Source: JAGOJE01 sp964553715 (GTDB lineage: Bacteria; Pseudomonadota; Alphaproteobacteria; Rickettsiales; Rickettsiaceae). Taken from it: 64,000 nt of DNA. Under the pieces are notes generated by a model, which was given only the letters and a program-made list of their open reading frames with translations, was not told where the DNA came from and ran no database searches. Made by a program: the position numbers and the translations under genes. Position 1 is the stretch's first letter. Each line of letters opens with the position of its first letter. This document shows, in pieces, positions 28,952-37,582 of the stretch. The DNA is taken from positions 68,745 to 132,744 of the forward strand of contig CAZKKY010000001.1 of assembly GCA_964553715.1 (NCBI GenBank), in the 5' to 3' direction.

Positions 28952-29950
28952 TTAAGCGGAAGTAACTTTAGATTTTAGCTTCTTCTTTTTAGAAGACTTT
29001 GCTTTAACTACATGAACTTTAGATTTGTTTTTAGCTAAATTTTGTTTTGGAGCCTTTGCTTTTGTAGCAACAGCAGCGCTAAAACGAGAAGCAGAAGGAG
29101 GAAGACCTAAGTGCTTATCTAAAAGAGACACCATTTTATAATCACGCGAGTGTTTATTGCTGCAACCAGTTACCACTCCTACTATCCTCTTACCATCTTT
29201 TGAAGCTGTAGTAAGAAGGTTATAACCTGCTGGGGTATGAAAACCTGTTTTTGAACCATCTGCCCACTCATATTCTTTTATAACTCTATTACGAGTATGA
29301 TAGGTTTGGCCATTAAAGACGAAACTAGTTTCAGAAAACAATGGGTAATATTCAGGAAAATCTCTTTTTAATGCCATAGCAAGTTTTGCCATATCAATTG
29401 CTGTACTTTTTTGCTCTGGATGATGCCACCCTGAAGCGTTACGGAATGTTGTATCATGCATACCAAGCTCATGTGCACGCTGAGTCATCATTTTAGCGAA
29501 ATGACGCTCTGAACGACCTGATATAGCCTCACCAAGAAGTACTGCCGAATCATTAGCAGATTTTATAATTAGGGACATTATAGCATCTTTCACAGAAATG
29601 CTCTGCCCTAATTTTAACCCTAGTTTAGATGGAAGCATACTAACAGCGCTCTCAGACGCTACAAGCATTTGATCCATAGATAACTTACCCTGATTTATAG
29701 CTTCAAATGTAAGATAGAGGGTCATCATTTTTGTAAGAGACGCAGGATAAACACGGGTATTTGCGTTTTCAGCATGAAGAATCTTTCCGTCATCTATATC
29801 AACTACTATACTAGCCTCAGTAGGTGCAGGAATAACTTGCTGTATTTTTGTTTGAGTTGTAGATTTTGAAGATTTTTTAGGCTTTGCATTAGCATCAAAG
29901 ACTGATAAAATCGATGCAATTAGTAAAAAGCATAAAGAGAAAAACCGCAT
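28952..29950 (-). CDS. D-alanyl-D-alanine carboxypeptidase (penicillin-binding protein)
   Basis: A class C low-molecular-weight PBP (peptidase S11, DacA/DacF-like) that trims peptidoglycan stem peptides. A signal peptide precedes the serine active-site motif SLTK (S71-K74), the SAN motif (131-133) and KTG (234-236), all intact. After about residue 280 the sequence becomes a Lys/Ala/Ser-rich basic tail of about 45 residues instead of the usual amphipathic membrane anchor helix. It is monocistronic on the minus strand. With dapB it points to a real peptidoglycan layer. Confidence 0.94.
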   Translation of the reverse strand: MRFFSLCFLLIASILSVFDANAKPKKSSKSTTQTKIQQVIPAPTEASIVVDIDDGKILHAENANTRVYPASLTKMMTLYLTFEAINQGKLSMDQMLVASESAVSMLPSKLGLKLGQSISVKDAIMSLIIKSANDSAVLLGEAISGRSERHFAKMMTQRAHELGMHDTTFRNASGWHHPEQKSTAIDMAKLAMALKRDFPEYYPLFSETSFVFNGQTYHTRNRVIKEYEWADGSKTGFHTPAGYNLLTTASKDGKRIVGVVTGCSNKHSRDYKMVSLLDKHLGLPPSASRFSAAVATKAKAPKQNLAKNKSKVHVVKAKSSKKKKLKSKVTSA

Positions 29951-30202
29951 AAAAACCTATTAAAATAGCACTCAGTGTAATTAAAATTTTCAAAATTAGG
30001 GATTAGAAATTTCTTTTTTAGATAAAACCCTAGCCCAAAAACCTTGTTTTTTAACTTTTATCTTAAGAATTCTAAAGATGTTATACCTATGAGTCAATAT
30101 AATTCTAAAGAAATATATTATCCAATCTCTTCCTATGTAGAAAATTCCTTGTTTCTTTGCAACTATATTTCATAGAAGAATTTACTATAGATGTTATTAA
30201 GA

Positions 30203-30415
30203 TTATATAACTACAACATTTTCGCCGTCTGGATCTATATTTGTTTTGCGCGGTAAATCCACATAACCATCAAAAACTAATTCAACTTTTTCTACAGGAT
30301 TACTTTTTCGCATAGGATATATCTCAGCAGTAATATCAGACAATAAACAATAATGCTCTGGTCCTGTACCGTGCTTTTCTTTAGTCCATTCTCCAAGATG
30401 AGAATAATTAAGCAT
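30203..30415 (-). CDS. VOC (glyoxalase-like) domain fragment, second half of split locus
   Basis: The 70-residue frame reads like the middle and end of a vicinal oxygen chelate domain. EWTKEKHGTGPEHYCLL followed by ITAEIYPMRK matches the beta-strand with H-x-G-x-G-P-x-H-Y found in many VOC proteins, and IDPDGENVVVI matches the usual C-terminal DPDGN strand. The frame stays open upstream of the ATG for 20 codons (to 30475), and those codons (IIPIIRSSNIEED) look like the missing first strand and helix. That suggests the real product begins earlier, through a frameshift from the neighbouring frame. See the A8 tract entry. Confidence 0.6.
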   Translation of the reverse strand: MLNYSHLGEWTKEKHGTGPEHYCLLSDITAEIYPMRKSNPVEKVELVFDGYVDLPRKTNIDPDGENVVVI

Positions 30416-30450
30416 ATCTTCTTCTATATTACTAGAGCGTATTATTGGTA

Positions 30451-30765
30451 TTATTTTTTTTGTTGGTCTACTAGATTAAAATCTTTTATCTGGTTATAAA
30501 GATCCGCAATAACACATGCTTCATTTTCATCCATTACATGATTATGAAATTTAGTAATCTCATTATCTTTAATGAAGTATAAACTTCTTGATGTTAACGA
30601 TTTATTTGGTACCTGTTCTATACTATCTAATACTATAAAAAAATTGTTAAGACCATAAAAATACTTCGTGGCACCAAAACCTAAAAAATTTAGCCCTAGC
30701 TCTGAATAAAACAACTTTAATTTATCTACATGGAATGATTTTATTAAAAAAAGCATTGACATCAT
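30451..30765 (-). CDS. VOC (glyoxalase-like) fold protein, first half of split locus
   Basis: A 104-residue product whose start, SFHVDKLKLFYSELGLNFLGF, has the first strand-helix-strand of the VOC/glyoxalase fold (the F-Y-x-x-L-G-x-x-F pattern). GLNNFFIVLDSI and an alpha/beta second half follow. Metal ligands are not clear. SD-like GAGGTAA lies just before two adjacent ATG codons (30765, 30762). It ends in a run of eight A residues directly before TAA, and the -1 frame continues into the downstream VOC-like frame. It could be an independent small protein, or one part of a 187-residue two-domain protein. Confidence 0.5.
   Translation of the reverse strand: MMSMLFLIKSFHVDKLKLFYSELGLNFLGFGATKYFYGLNNFFIVLDSIEQVPNKSLTSRSLYFIKDNEITKFHNHVMDENEACVIADLYNQIKDFNLVDQQKK
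30454..30461 (-). promoter_or_regulatory. A8 slippery tract joining two VOC-like frames
   Basis: On the minus strand the first frame ends CAA CAA AAA AAA TAA, with the eight A residues at 30454-30461. A -1 slip here leads into ATA ATA CCA ATA ATA, the open extension of the downstream VOC frame. The result would be 104 + 13 + 70 = 187 residues. A AAA AAA is a known slippery heptamer, but a one-base deletion or a homopolymer sequencing error would look identical. Confidence 0.45.
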
Positions 30766-30942
30766 TTACCTCATACCCATTTCTACTTCATAACCAACAC
30801 TAGACCTCTTTGTAGAATAAATCTGGCCTAATTAAGTAATACAGTGAATCTTCGTTTATTTTAAATGAAAATAATTTTTTAATCCTTGATTTTACTACAA
30901 GTTTTAGTAGGATTTTGCTTCATATATATCTCTTTTAAATTT

Positions 30943-33900
30943 ATGACAACATCATTTATACATCTACGCACGCAGAGCTCTTATTCCATGCTTCAAAGTG
31001 CTTTGAAAGTAAACCAAATTATAGCTACTGCAAAAAAATTACGTATGCCAGCCGTTGCAATTACAGACCGTAACAATTTATTTGGGATGCTGGAATTTGC
31101 AATAGAAGCAAAGAAAGAAGGTATTCAAGCAATACATGGTAGCATCCTTACAGTAGAAGATAATAAAGAATGTGGCGATATATTGTTAATTGCAAAAAAT
31201 CAAGCTGGTTATCAAAATTTGCTAAAACTAGTGAGCCATATATATATTAATCCTGATTTCAATCAAAATAAGAATATTTCCTTTGAGACTTTAGCAAAAT
31301 ATCAAGATGGTATAATTATGCTATCTTGCTATAGTGACGGCTTAATTGGTAAGGCTTTATTAGAATCTGATATAAACAAAGCCGCAAAATATATAGAAAA
31401 ATTTCACTCCATATTTCAAGATAGATTTTATTTAGAGATTATGCGCCATAAAATGGCAAATGAGCATAAAATAGAGTCTAAATATATAGAACTTGCTGCT
31501 AAATTTCATATCCCTCTTGTTGCTACAAACAATGTATTATTTGAAAATATCGAAATGCATGAAGCACATGATATTCTACTTGCTATATCATCTGGCATGA
31601 CTAAAGACCATACAGATAGGCCCACTGTAAGTAACCAATGCTATTTCAAATCTCAAAACGAAATGATAGAACTCTTTAAGGATCTACCAGAAGCGATAGA
31701 AAATAGCATACATATAGCAAAAAGATGTAGCATCATGGCAAGTAGCAGTGAGCCCATGCTCCCAAATTTTACCGACTCAAATATCGGAGAATCAGAACTA
31801 CTGAAGTTAGAAGCTATAAAAGGCTTAGAAAAAAGGCTTGAGGCAAAATTTAAACTAGATTCCGGGCTTGACGTTGATGAAACTACCAAACTCTATATGG
31901 ATCGCTTAAATTATGAATTAAAGATAATATGCGATATGAATTTTGCTGGTTATTTTCTTATTGTATCGGATTTTATAAAATGGAGTAAATCAAATGGAAT
32001 TTCTGTAGGCCCTGGAAGAGGCTCTGGCGCTGGATCAGTAGTTGCATGGAGCCTCTTAATTACAGACCCAGACCCTATAAGATTCGGATTAATATTCGAG
32101 AGGTTTTTAAATCCAGAACGTATTTCTATGCCAGACTTCGATATAGACTTCTGTCAAGAACGTAGAGAAGAGGTAATAAAATACGTAAAACAAAAATATG
32201 GATACGAAAGAGTAGGACAAATTATCACTTTTGGAAAAATGCAGGCTAAAGCTGTAATCAAAGACGTATCTAGGGTATTATGCCTTGCTTATTCATATGC
32301 GGATTATCTTACAGAATTAGTGCCATTTAACGCTGTAAACCCTGTTACATTAGATCAGGCGGTAAGAGAAGTAGCAGAGCTAAAGCAAGCACATAGCGGT
32401 AAAGGATTATACAATCTTACTGGAGAAGAAGAACTTATAAAACAAGTTCTTGATACAGCTCTTACTTTAGAAGGACTGCACCGTCATTTATCAGTACATG
32501 CTGCAGGTATAGTTATAGGAAGTAAAAATCTGATAGAGATATTACCTCTTTATAAAGATCTAGCAGGAGATATGCTAATTACTCAATATTCTATGAAATA
32601 TGCAGAGCTTGCAGGACTAGTAAAATTTGACTTTTTAGGATTACAAACTCTTACTGTTATCTCTAAATGCTCTAATCTACTTAAAGAAAAAGGCATAGAG
32701 ATAGATTTACCCAATTTGCCTTTAAACGACCAAAGAACTTATGATTTGTTATCTAGAGGAGAAGGAGCTGGAATATTCCAATTTGAAAGTATAGGAATGC
32801 GTGATACTCTAAAACGTATGAGGCCTGATTGTATAGAAGACCTAATCGCTCTTGGGGCTCTCTATCGCCCTGGTCCAATGGATAATATCCCTACTTATAT
32901 AGCATGCAAACATGGACATGAAAAACCAGATTACCTCCACCCTGCCCTAACACAAATTCTTGAAGAAACTTATGGAGTGATTATTTATCAAGAGCAAGTA
33001 CTCGCGATAGCACAAGTTCTTGCTGGATACAGCCTTGGCTCTGCGGATTTACTTAGAAGAGCAATGGGTAAAAAAATCAAATCCGAGATGGAAGATCAGG
33101 AGAAAATGTTCGTTCTTGGGGCTATAGCAAATAATGTAGATGAAGATATGGCAAGGAGTATTTTTGCTACTGTTGCAAAATTTGCAGGATATGGCTTTAA
33201 TAAAGCCCATGCTACATCATATGCTATGATTTCTTATCAGACGGCCTATTTAAAAGCTAATCACACTAAAGAATTCTTAGTAGCATGTTTAAATCTGGAT
33301 ATTAACGATTCTGACAAAATAAACCTTTTCATCCAAGAAGCTCAAATTTATGGTATTAAAATACTAGCGCCTGACATAAATCACTCAAAAGATTATTTTT
33401 ATATCTTAGGAGATGATATTGTCTTTCCTTTTGGCGGAATTAAAAATGTAACCCCATTTTTTGGAGAGATCATATATAAAGAACGCTCTAATAAAAAATT
33501 CTTGAACATCGTAGACTTCGTAGAGCGTATGCCTGAAAAAAGCATAAATAAAAAATCTCTAGAAAATTTAATCAAAGCGGGATGTTTTGATAAACTAGAA
33601 CCAAACCGAAATAAATTATTATTAAGCATTCCAAATCTCTTATCACACCATAATCTTCATCATAACGAAAAAAACACTCGCCAGATAACATTCATGGCAT
33701 TACCACAAAATAATGTTTTAGTTGATGGTGTAAAAGATTTTTCCATAGAAGAAAGAGCCTTCATGGAATTTGACGTAACCGGTAGTTTTTTTTCATCTCA
33801 TCCTATTGCATCTTACAGCGAGATTCTAAATAATAATAAAGTAGTAGATTCAAATTATGTAAAACATGAAATGCCTCTTAAGTCTCATAACATAAAAATA

Positions 33901-34341
33901 GCGGGCATCATTATTAAAAAAGACGCTCGAATGTCACCTAGGGGCCGCTTTATTACTCTTAATATATCAGACCACTACGGAAATATAGAAGTTACAATAT
34001 ATAACGAAGAGGTAATGAAAAATTATGTTCACTTACTGAATCTAAAAACTATGGTTGTAATATCTTGCGATGCTTTTAAAGATGAAGGAGGAGTTAGGCT
34101 TACTGCAATTGCATTTGAAAGTATAGACGATCTAATTAGTAAAACAAAGCAGGTAATAAAAAGAGAAATTAAGGGCCCTGATGACCTTGAAAAAACCATA
34201 TCTATAATAGATCAAAATACACAAGAGGCAAAGCCAAATACTTATATAGAATTGATGGTTGATATTGATAGTAATTTCTCTGCTAAAATAAAATTACCAC
34301 CTATAGCACTACCATTAGACTTCATAAAAAATAAATTCTAA
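30943..34341 (+). CDS. dnaE: DNA polymerase III alpha subunit
   Basis: Replicative polymerase subunit. I chose the ATG at 30943 (MTTSFIHLRTQSSYSML), because DnaE proteins begin at this H-L-R-x-x-S-x-Y-S-x-L block and the upstream 19 codons are a hydrophobic extension; this gives 1132 residues. Order: PHP domain (1 to about 270), polymerase palm with GPGRGSGAGSVVAWSL and the catalytic Asp pair in PDFDIDFCQERR, the LHRHLSVHAAGIVI segment, AMGKKIKSEM, helix-hairpin-helix region, then an OB fold (IKIAGIIIKKDAR). The first PHP segment has Gln where many DnaE proteins have His. It is monocistronic. Confidence 0.95.
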   Translation: MTTSFIHLRTQSSYSMLQSALKVNQIIATAKKLRMPAVAITDRNNLFGMLEFAIEAKKEGIQAIHGSILTVEDNKECGDILLIAKNQAGYQNLLKLVSHIYINPDFNQNKNISFETLAKYQDGIIMLSCYSDGLIGKALLESDINKAAKYIEKFHSIFQDRFYLEIMRHKMANEHKIESKYIELAAKFHIPLVATNNVLFENIEMHEAHDILLAISSGMTKDHTDRPTVSNQCYFKSQNEMIELFKDLPEAIENSIHIAKRCSIMASSSEPMLPNFTDSNIGESELLKLEAIKGLEKRLEAKFKLDSGLDVDETTKLYMDRLNYELKIICDMNFAGYFLIVSDFIKWSKSNGISVGPGRGSGAGSVVAWSLLITDPDPIRFGLIFERFLNPERISMPDFDIDFCQERREEVIKYVKQKYGYERVGQIITFGKMQAKAVIKDVSRVLCLAYSYADYLTELVPFNAVNPVTLDQAVREVAELKQAHSGKGLYNLTGEEELIKQVLDTALTLEGLHRHLSVHAAGIVIGSKNLIEILPLYKDLAGDMLITQYSMKYAELAGLVKFDFLGLQTLTVISKCSNLLKEKGIEIDLPNLPLNDQRTYDLLSRGEGAGIFQFESIGMRDTLKRMRPDCIEDLIALGALYRPGPMDNIPTYIACKHGHEKPDYLHPALTQILEETYGVIIYQEQVLAIAQVLAGYSLGSADLLRRAMGKKIKSEMEDQEKMFVLGAIANNVDEDMARSIFATVAKFAGYGFNKAHATSYAMISYQTAYLKANHTKEFLVACLNLDINDSDKINLFIQEAQIYGIKILAPDINHSKDYFYILGDDIVFPFGGIKNVTPFFGEIIYKERSNKKFLNIVDFVERMPEKSINKKSLENLIKAGCFDKLEPNRNKLLLSIPNLLSHHNLHHNEKNTRQITFMALPQNNVLVDGVKDFSIEERAFMEFDVTGSFFSSHPIASYSEILNNNKVVDSNYVKHEMPLKSHNIKIAGIIIKKDARMSPRGRFITLNISDHYGNIEVTIYNEEVMKNYVHLLNLKTMVVISCDAFKDEGGVRLTAIAFESIDDLISKTKQVIKREIKGPDDLEKTISIIDQNTQEAKPNTYIELMVDIDSNFSAKIKLPPIALPLDFIKNKF

Positions 34342-34354
34342 AAGCTAATAGGCA

Positions 34355-35278
34355 TCATAGATTAAGAGAATATTTCTTCATTGCATCCATAAATGCATTA
34401 GCAGGATCTTGAGATATTAATATATCTTTTTGAAATATTTCCTTATGAATGAATATTTTATAAGCATGCAGAAGTAAGTCATTATGTGAATTTTCATCTC
34501 CATATTTTTCATCACCAGCTATTGGAGTTCCAAGTCCATATGCACAGTGAGCCCTAATTTGGTGCATTCTTCCAGTTTTAGGAGAAAATTCTATAAGGTT
34601 AAATCCATTATTACTAGAGAGCAATACATAATCACTAATTGCACGCTTAGCATCTTCTGTTTCTTCTGAAACCTCTATCATTTTATCGTCAATTTTAGTA
34701 AGAAAAGACCTGATAGTGCCAGAAGTATTTTTTAACTTACCATATGTAATTGCTAAATATTTTTTCTCAATACGATGATTCTCAAAGGCTTTAGCAAGGC
34801 GCGTAGCTGCCCTTCTTGTTTTTGCAATGAGCAAAATGCCACTAGTATTGCGATCTAACCTGTGTACTAATCTAAGGTCATGGCCTATTGAATTAAGATA
34901 GGACAAAGCATGATCTACAGAAATATTGATGTTTTTTCCACCTTGCGTAGCCAGTCTAGCTGGCTTGTTTATTGCTATAAGATTCTCATCCTCATATATT
35001 AGATATTCCAACATCAATTTTTTAGCAAGCGAAATCACATTACTATCAAAATCCCCCTGAAGATTTGATATGCCATCATTAATATGGAAATATTTATTTA
35101 TAGTGATGGTAGTACCGTTTTCTACTCTATAATTTGAAGAAATTTTTTGCCCTGCAATTTTTATATCGCCATTTCGTAATGCTTTTTCTATAATGCCTTG
35201 CGTAAGACTAGCATCTATGGTTCTTAAGTACCTATCTAACCTCATGGGATCTTCTATATTAACAATAATCTCTTTCAT
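34355..35278 (-). CDS. 23S rRNA pseudouridine synthase, RluC/RluD type
   Basis: RluA-family pseudouridine synthase of 307 residues. The N-terminal S4-like domain (MRLDRYLRTIDASLTQG, LRNGDIKIAGQKI) precedes the catalytic domain with HRLDRNTSGILL (catalytic D142), the INKPARLATQGG block, and the C-terminal IEFSPKTGRMHQIRAHCAYG with DEKYGD. The S4 plus core pattern fits RluC (23S positions 955/2504/2580 in E. coli) best, but RluD cannot be excluded. It is convergent with dnaE. Confidence 0.9.
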   Translation of the reverse strand: MKEIIVNIEDPMRLDRYLRTIDASLTQGIIEKALRNGDIKIAGQKISSNYRVENGTTITINKYFHINDGISNLQGDFDSNVISLAKKLMLEYLIYEDENLIAINKPARLATQGGKNINISVDHALSYLNSIGHDLRLVHRLDRNTSGILLIAKTRRAATRLAKAFENHRIEKKYLAITYGKLKNTSGTIRSFLTKIDDKMIEVSEETEDAKRAISDYVLLSSNNGFNLIEFSPKTGRMHQIRAHCAYGLGTPIAGDEKYGDENSHNDLLLHAYKIFIHKEIFQKDILISQDPANAFMDAMKKYSLNL

Positions 35279-35420
35279 AGTTTAGCACCTAAATAACTTA
35301 TTTTCTAAAAGCATAATATCAAGATACTAAATATAAACAAGTATGCCTTGCTTAAAGCCACAAAAGAACTAGGCGCTTTAAAACAGAGCTTTGATGGGAG
35401 TGTTGTTAAATAATACTCTC

Positions 35421-37337
35421 CTAAGCTTTTGTAAGTGAATCTGGGCTAGCGCTTTTTCCTACTTCTCCTAATTTGTGATCCAGTTTGTTTTGTTTATGAA
35501 CTACATCTGTTACATCCTTAACACCGTGTTCTGATATTAATTGACCAACTATAGCTTGCGTTTCATGTTGTTCTGCCACTGATTGAACATTATTAGCATT
35601 TTCTTTGGGCTGCTTTGATGTCTGAGGAGTAACATTCTTTTGAGTATTTTTATGATTTGTGTCACCTCTAACCTTTTTAAAAGGAGCAGAAATTGTATCG
35701 CTAATCCTTCTAAAAATAGATGGTTTTTTGGACTCCAAAACTTTCTCCATCTTCTCAAGCTTCTCTAGAGTGTTTTTTAGATCCCCAATCCTACTCTTAA
35801 GCTCTGCTAATTTTTTTGTTTGATTTGTAATAATCTCCTTCCTAGGGTGATAGTCACTCTCGGACTTCTCCTCATTCCATTTTAAGTATCTCTCCGTAGA
35901 CTGCTTCTCATAAATGAAGACTGAAAGTTTTCTTGTTAACAAAATTCTATATGTCTTAATCTGATGTTTTTCACTTTGAATTTTGTTAGGATATTCAGTA
36001 TCACTAATATTACTTTTAGTAAACTCTTCTTTCCAATGATCAAAACTCTTTTTATCGAATGCTTCTTTCCAATTTTGCCACTCTGTAGTCCTTGTAGTCT
36101 CTAGAAATGGAATTTCTTTCTCTTTTTCATCTAAAAACTTCAGATTCTTACGAATTTCAGATAGTCCCTCAACAAAGTCTATAATACCAATAGGCCCCCT
36201 TCTAATAGCATTAATAAATGTTAGATATTCTCTGCTATTAGACAGCTTTCTTCTCTGGTACTGCAACATTTTTTCCAATTTTTTAGGACTATGCTCGCTA
36301 TCAAAATATTGCGCCGGGATCATAGTATCGTATTCCCTATAATGCGTCACTTCCTCTTTTTGAGTATTAAACCCTCTTGGCTCAAGGTTTTCAATTTCCT
36401 CGGATCTTAAATTCAAAAACTCTCTCATCTCTTTTTGGTAGTTTTTGTCTTTTTCTCCATTCGAAATGACACTCCATGCATTAAGCATAAGATTTTCTTG
36501 TTCTAGCAGGCTGCGTGCTGCACTAATTTCACGCTTCCAAAATATATCCTCCAATTTTATACGTTCATCAAATTCTGATTTCCACTTCTCTATGTTGCCT
36601 CCTTTTGCATCTAAGTTTTTTTTCCAATTTTTCCAGCCATTAGATTGTGTTCTTCTGTAATTTAGTTCATCATTTATCATATCAGGAATGCTGACACGAG
36701 AGATCATTCTGTACGACGAATCAACCATATCCAGTTTATCAATTAATTCGTTTCTTTCTACTCTGTTCTTTTGCATATCATTTTCTAATACAAATATCTC
36801 TCTCTTTAACAGTGCTAACCATGAAATAATATTAGTCAATTCTTCTTGTCGAATATCATGCAATTCTTTAGGAACATATCTTGCCTCAAGATCCTTTATC
36901 TTTATGGTTTTAACTTTTTCCTGCAGCTTTTCCTTGTAGTCTTTGACATAATTACTGACACCTTTCTTCTCCGTCACTTCTTTCCAATTTTTCCAGCTAT
37001 TAGATTCTGTTCTCTGGTATGATTCATTGTCATCGATAATCCGCTTAATGCTCTTCTTCTTTTTCTCCAAAAAGTCTCGCATATCAGTAGCTTTCTTGTT
37101 ACTATTATAACCATAATTGCTATATATAAGAGCATCTTCTTTTGTCATCAGGTCCGATATTCTAACCATGTCTTTGACTGTAGGAGGATTATAAGAAAAC
37201 TCCGCCTTCCACTCTTCAATTGTTTGCTTATCATGCTTATCTTTCCACGAGAATTTATTGCCTTGCTCCTCATCTATAAGATCCAGCTTTTTAGAACCTT
37301 CATCCTGAATTTTAGTATTTTTATCATTCTTACTCAT
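35421..37337 (-). CDS. Large repeat/coiled-coil protein of unknown function (W-x-x-W-K repeats)
   Basis: Not a known family. I start at the ATG at 37337 because GAGGT stands just upstream; the longer frame adds 31 unlikely residues. The 638-residue product is very Lys/Glu/Asn-rich, with no signal peptide or membrane helix. Four diverged units each contain a Trp-rich box: FSWKDKHDKQ (from W31), RTESNSWKNWKEVTEKKG (109-126, W115), RTQSNGWKNWKKNLDAKG (229-246, W235) and RTTEWQNWKEAFDKK (416-430, W420). A second KW-x-x-E-F box follows in units 1, 3 and 4 (EEWKAEF, EKWKSEF, DHWKEEF). Helical linkers of 70-170 residues separate them. The last 100 residues are Gln/Thr/Asn-rich and disordered-looking. 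It may be a secreted effector or a cytoplasmic scaffold. Confidence 0.7.
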   Translation of the reverse strand: MSKNDKNTKIQDEGSKKLDLIDEEQGNKFSWKDKHDKQTIEEWKAEFSYNPPTVKDMVRISDLMTKEDALIYSNYGYNSNKKATDMRDFLEKKKKSIKRIIDDNESYQRTESNSWKNWKEVTEKKGVSNYVKDYKEKLQEKVKTIKIKDLEARYVPKELHDIRQEELTNIISWLALLKREIFVLENDMQKNRVERNELIDKLDMVDSSYRMISRVSIPDMINDELNYRRTQSNGWKNWKKNLDAKGGNIEKWKSEFDERIKLEDIFWKREISAARSLLEQENLMLNAWSVISNGEKDKNYQKEMREFLNLRSEEIENLEPRGFNTQKEEVTHYREYDTMIPAQYFDSEHSPKKLEKMLQYQRRKLSNSREYLTFINAIRRGPIGIIDFVEGLSEIRKNLKFLDEKEKEIPFLETTRTTEWQNWKEAFDKKSFDHWKEEFTKSNISDTEYPNKIQSEKHQIKTYRILLTRKLSVFIYEKQSTERYLKWNEEKSESDYHPRKEIITNQTKKLAELKSRIGDLKNTLEKLEKMEKVLESKKPSIFRRISDTISAPFKKVRGDTNHKNTQKNVTPQTSKQPKENANNVQSVAEQHETQAIVGQLISEHGVKDVTDVVHKQNKLDHKLGEVGKSASPDSLTKA

Positions 37338-37469
37338 CACTACCTCATAATAATAACTATTAATATTAAGATTTCTAATTATAAAAATGTCAATTAATAG
37401 TTGAAAAATTAATCTAGTAAAATTTTGCACTATGTTTTTTAAAACAATAAAATTTTATAAAAGTAGCGG

Positions 37470-37580
37470 TAATACGATTCCCGCTTACGCGGGAATGATG
37501 GGACGCTGCGCAGGAATGACAAGAATACAATTGATTTGTCATAAATTCCTCGCAATTGACAGTGTTTTTATTTAGAACGA
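37470..37580. repeat. Degenerate palindromic repeat element
   Basis: A perfect 8-bp stem, ATTCCCGC-TTAC-GCGGGAAT (37477-37496), is the GC-rich core. It is followed by GGACGCTGCGCAGGAATGAC and, further on, TAGAACGAAG (also found near 53898). The GGAATGAC and ATTCCCGCGC words recur at 56731-56880. This resembles the small dispersed palindromes of Rickettsiales genomes. It is non-coding and lies between the repeat protein and recJ. Confidence 0.55.
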
Positions 37581-37582
37581 AG

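Noticed and set aside
37338..37430. Longer start (31 extra residues) for the W-repeat gene
   Set aside because: No SD before it, while GAGGT stands correctly before the ATG at 37337.
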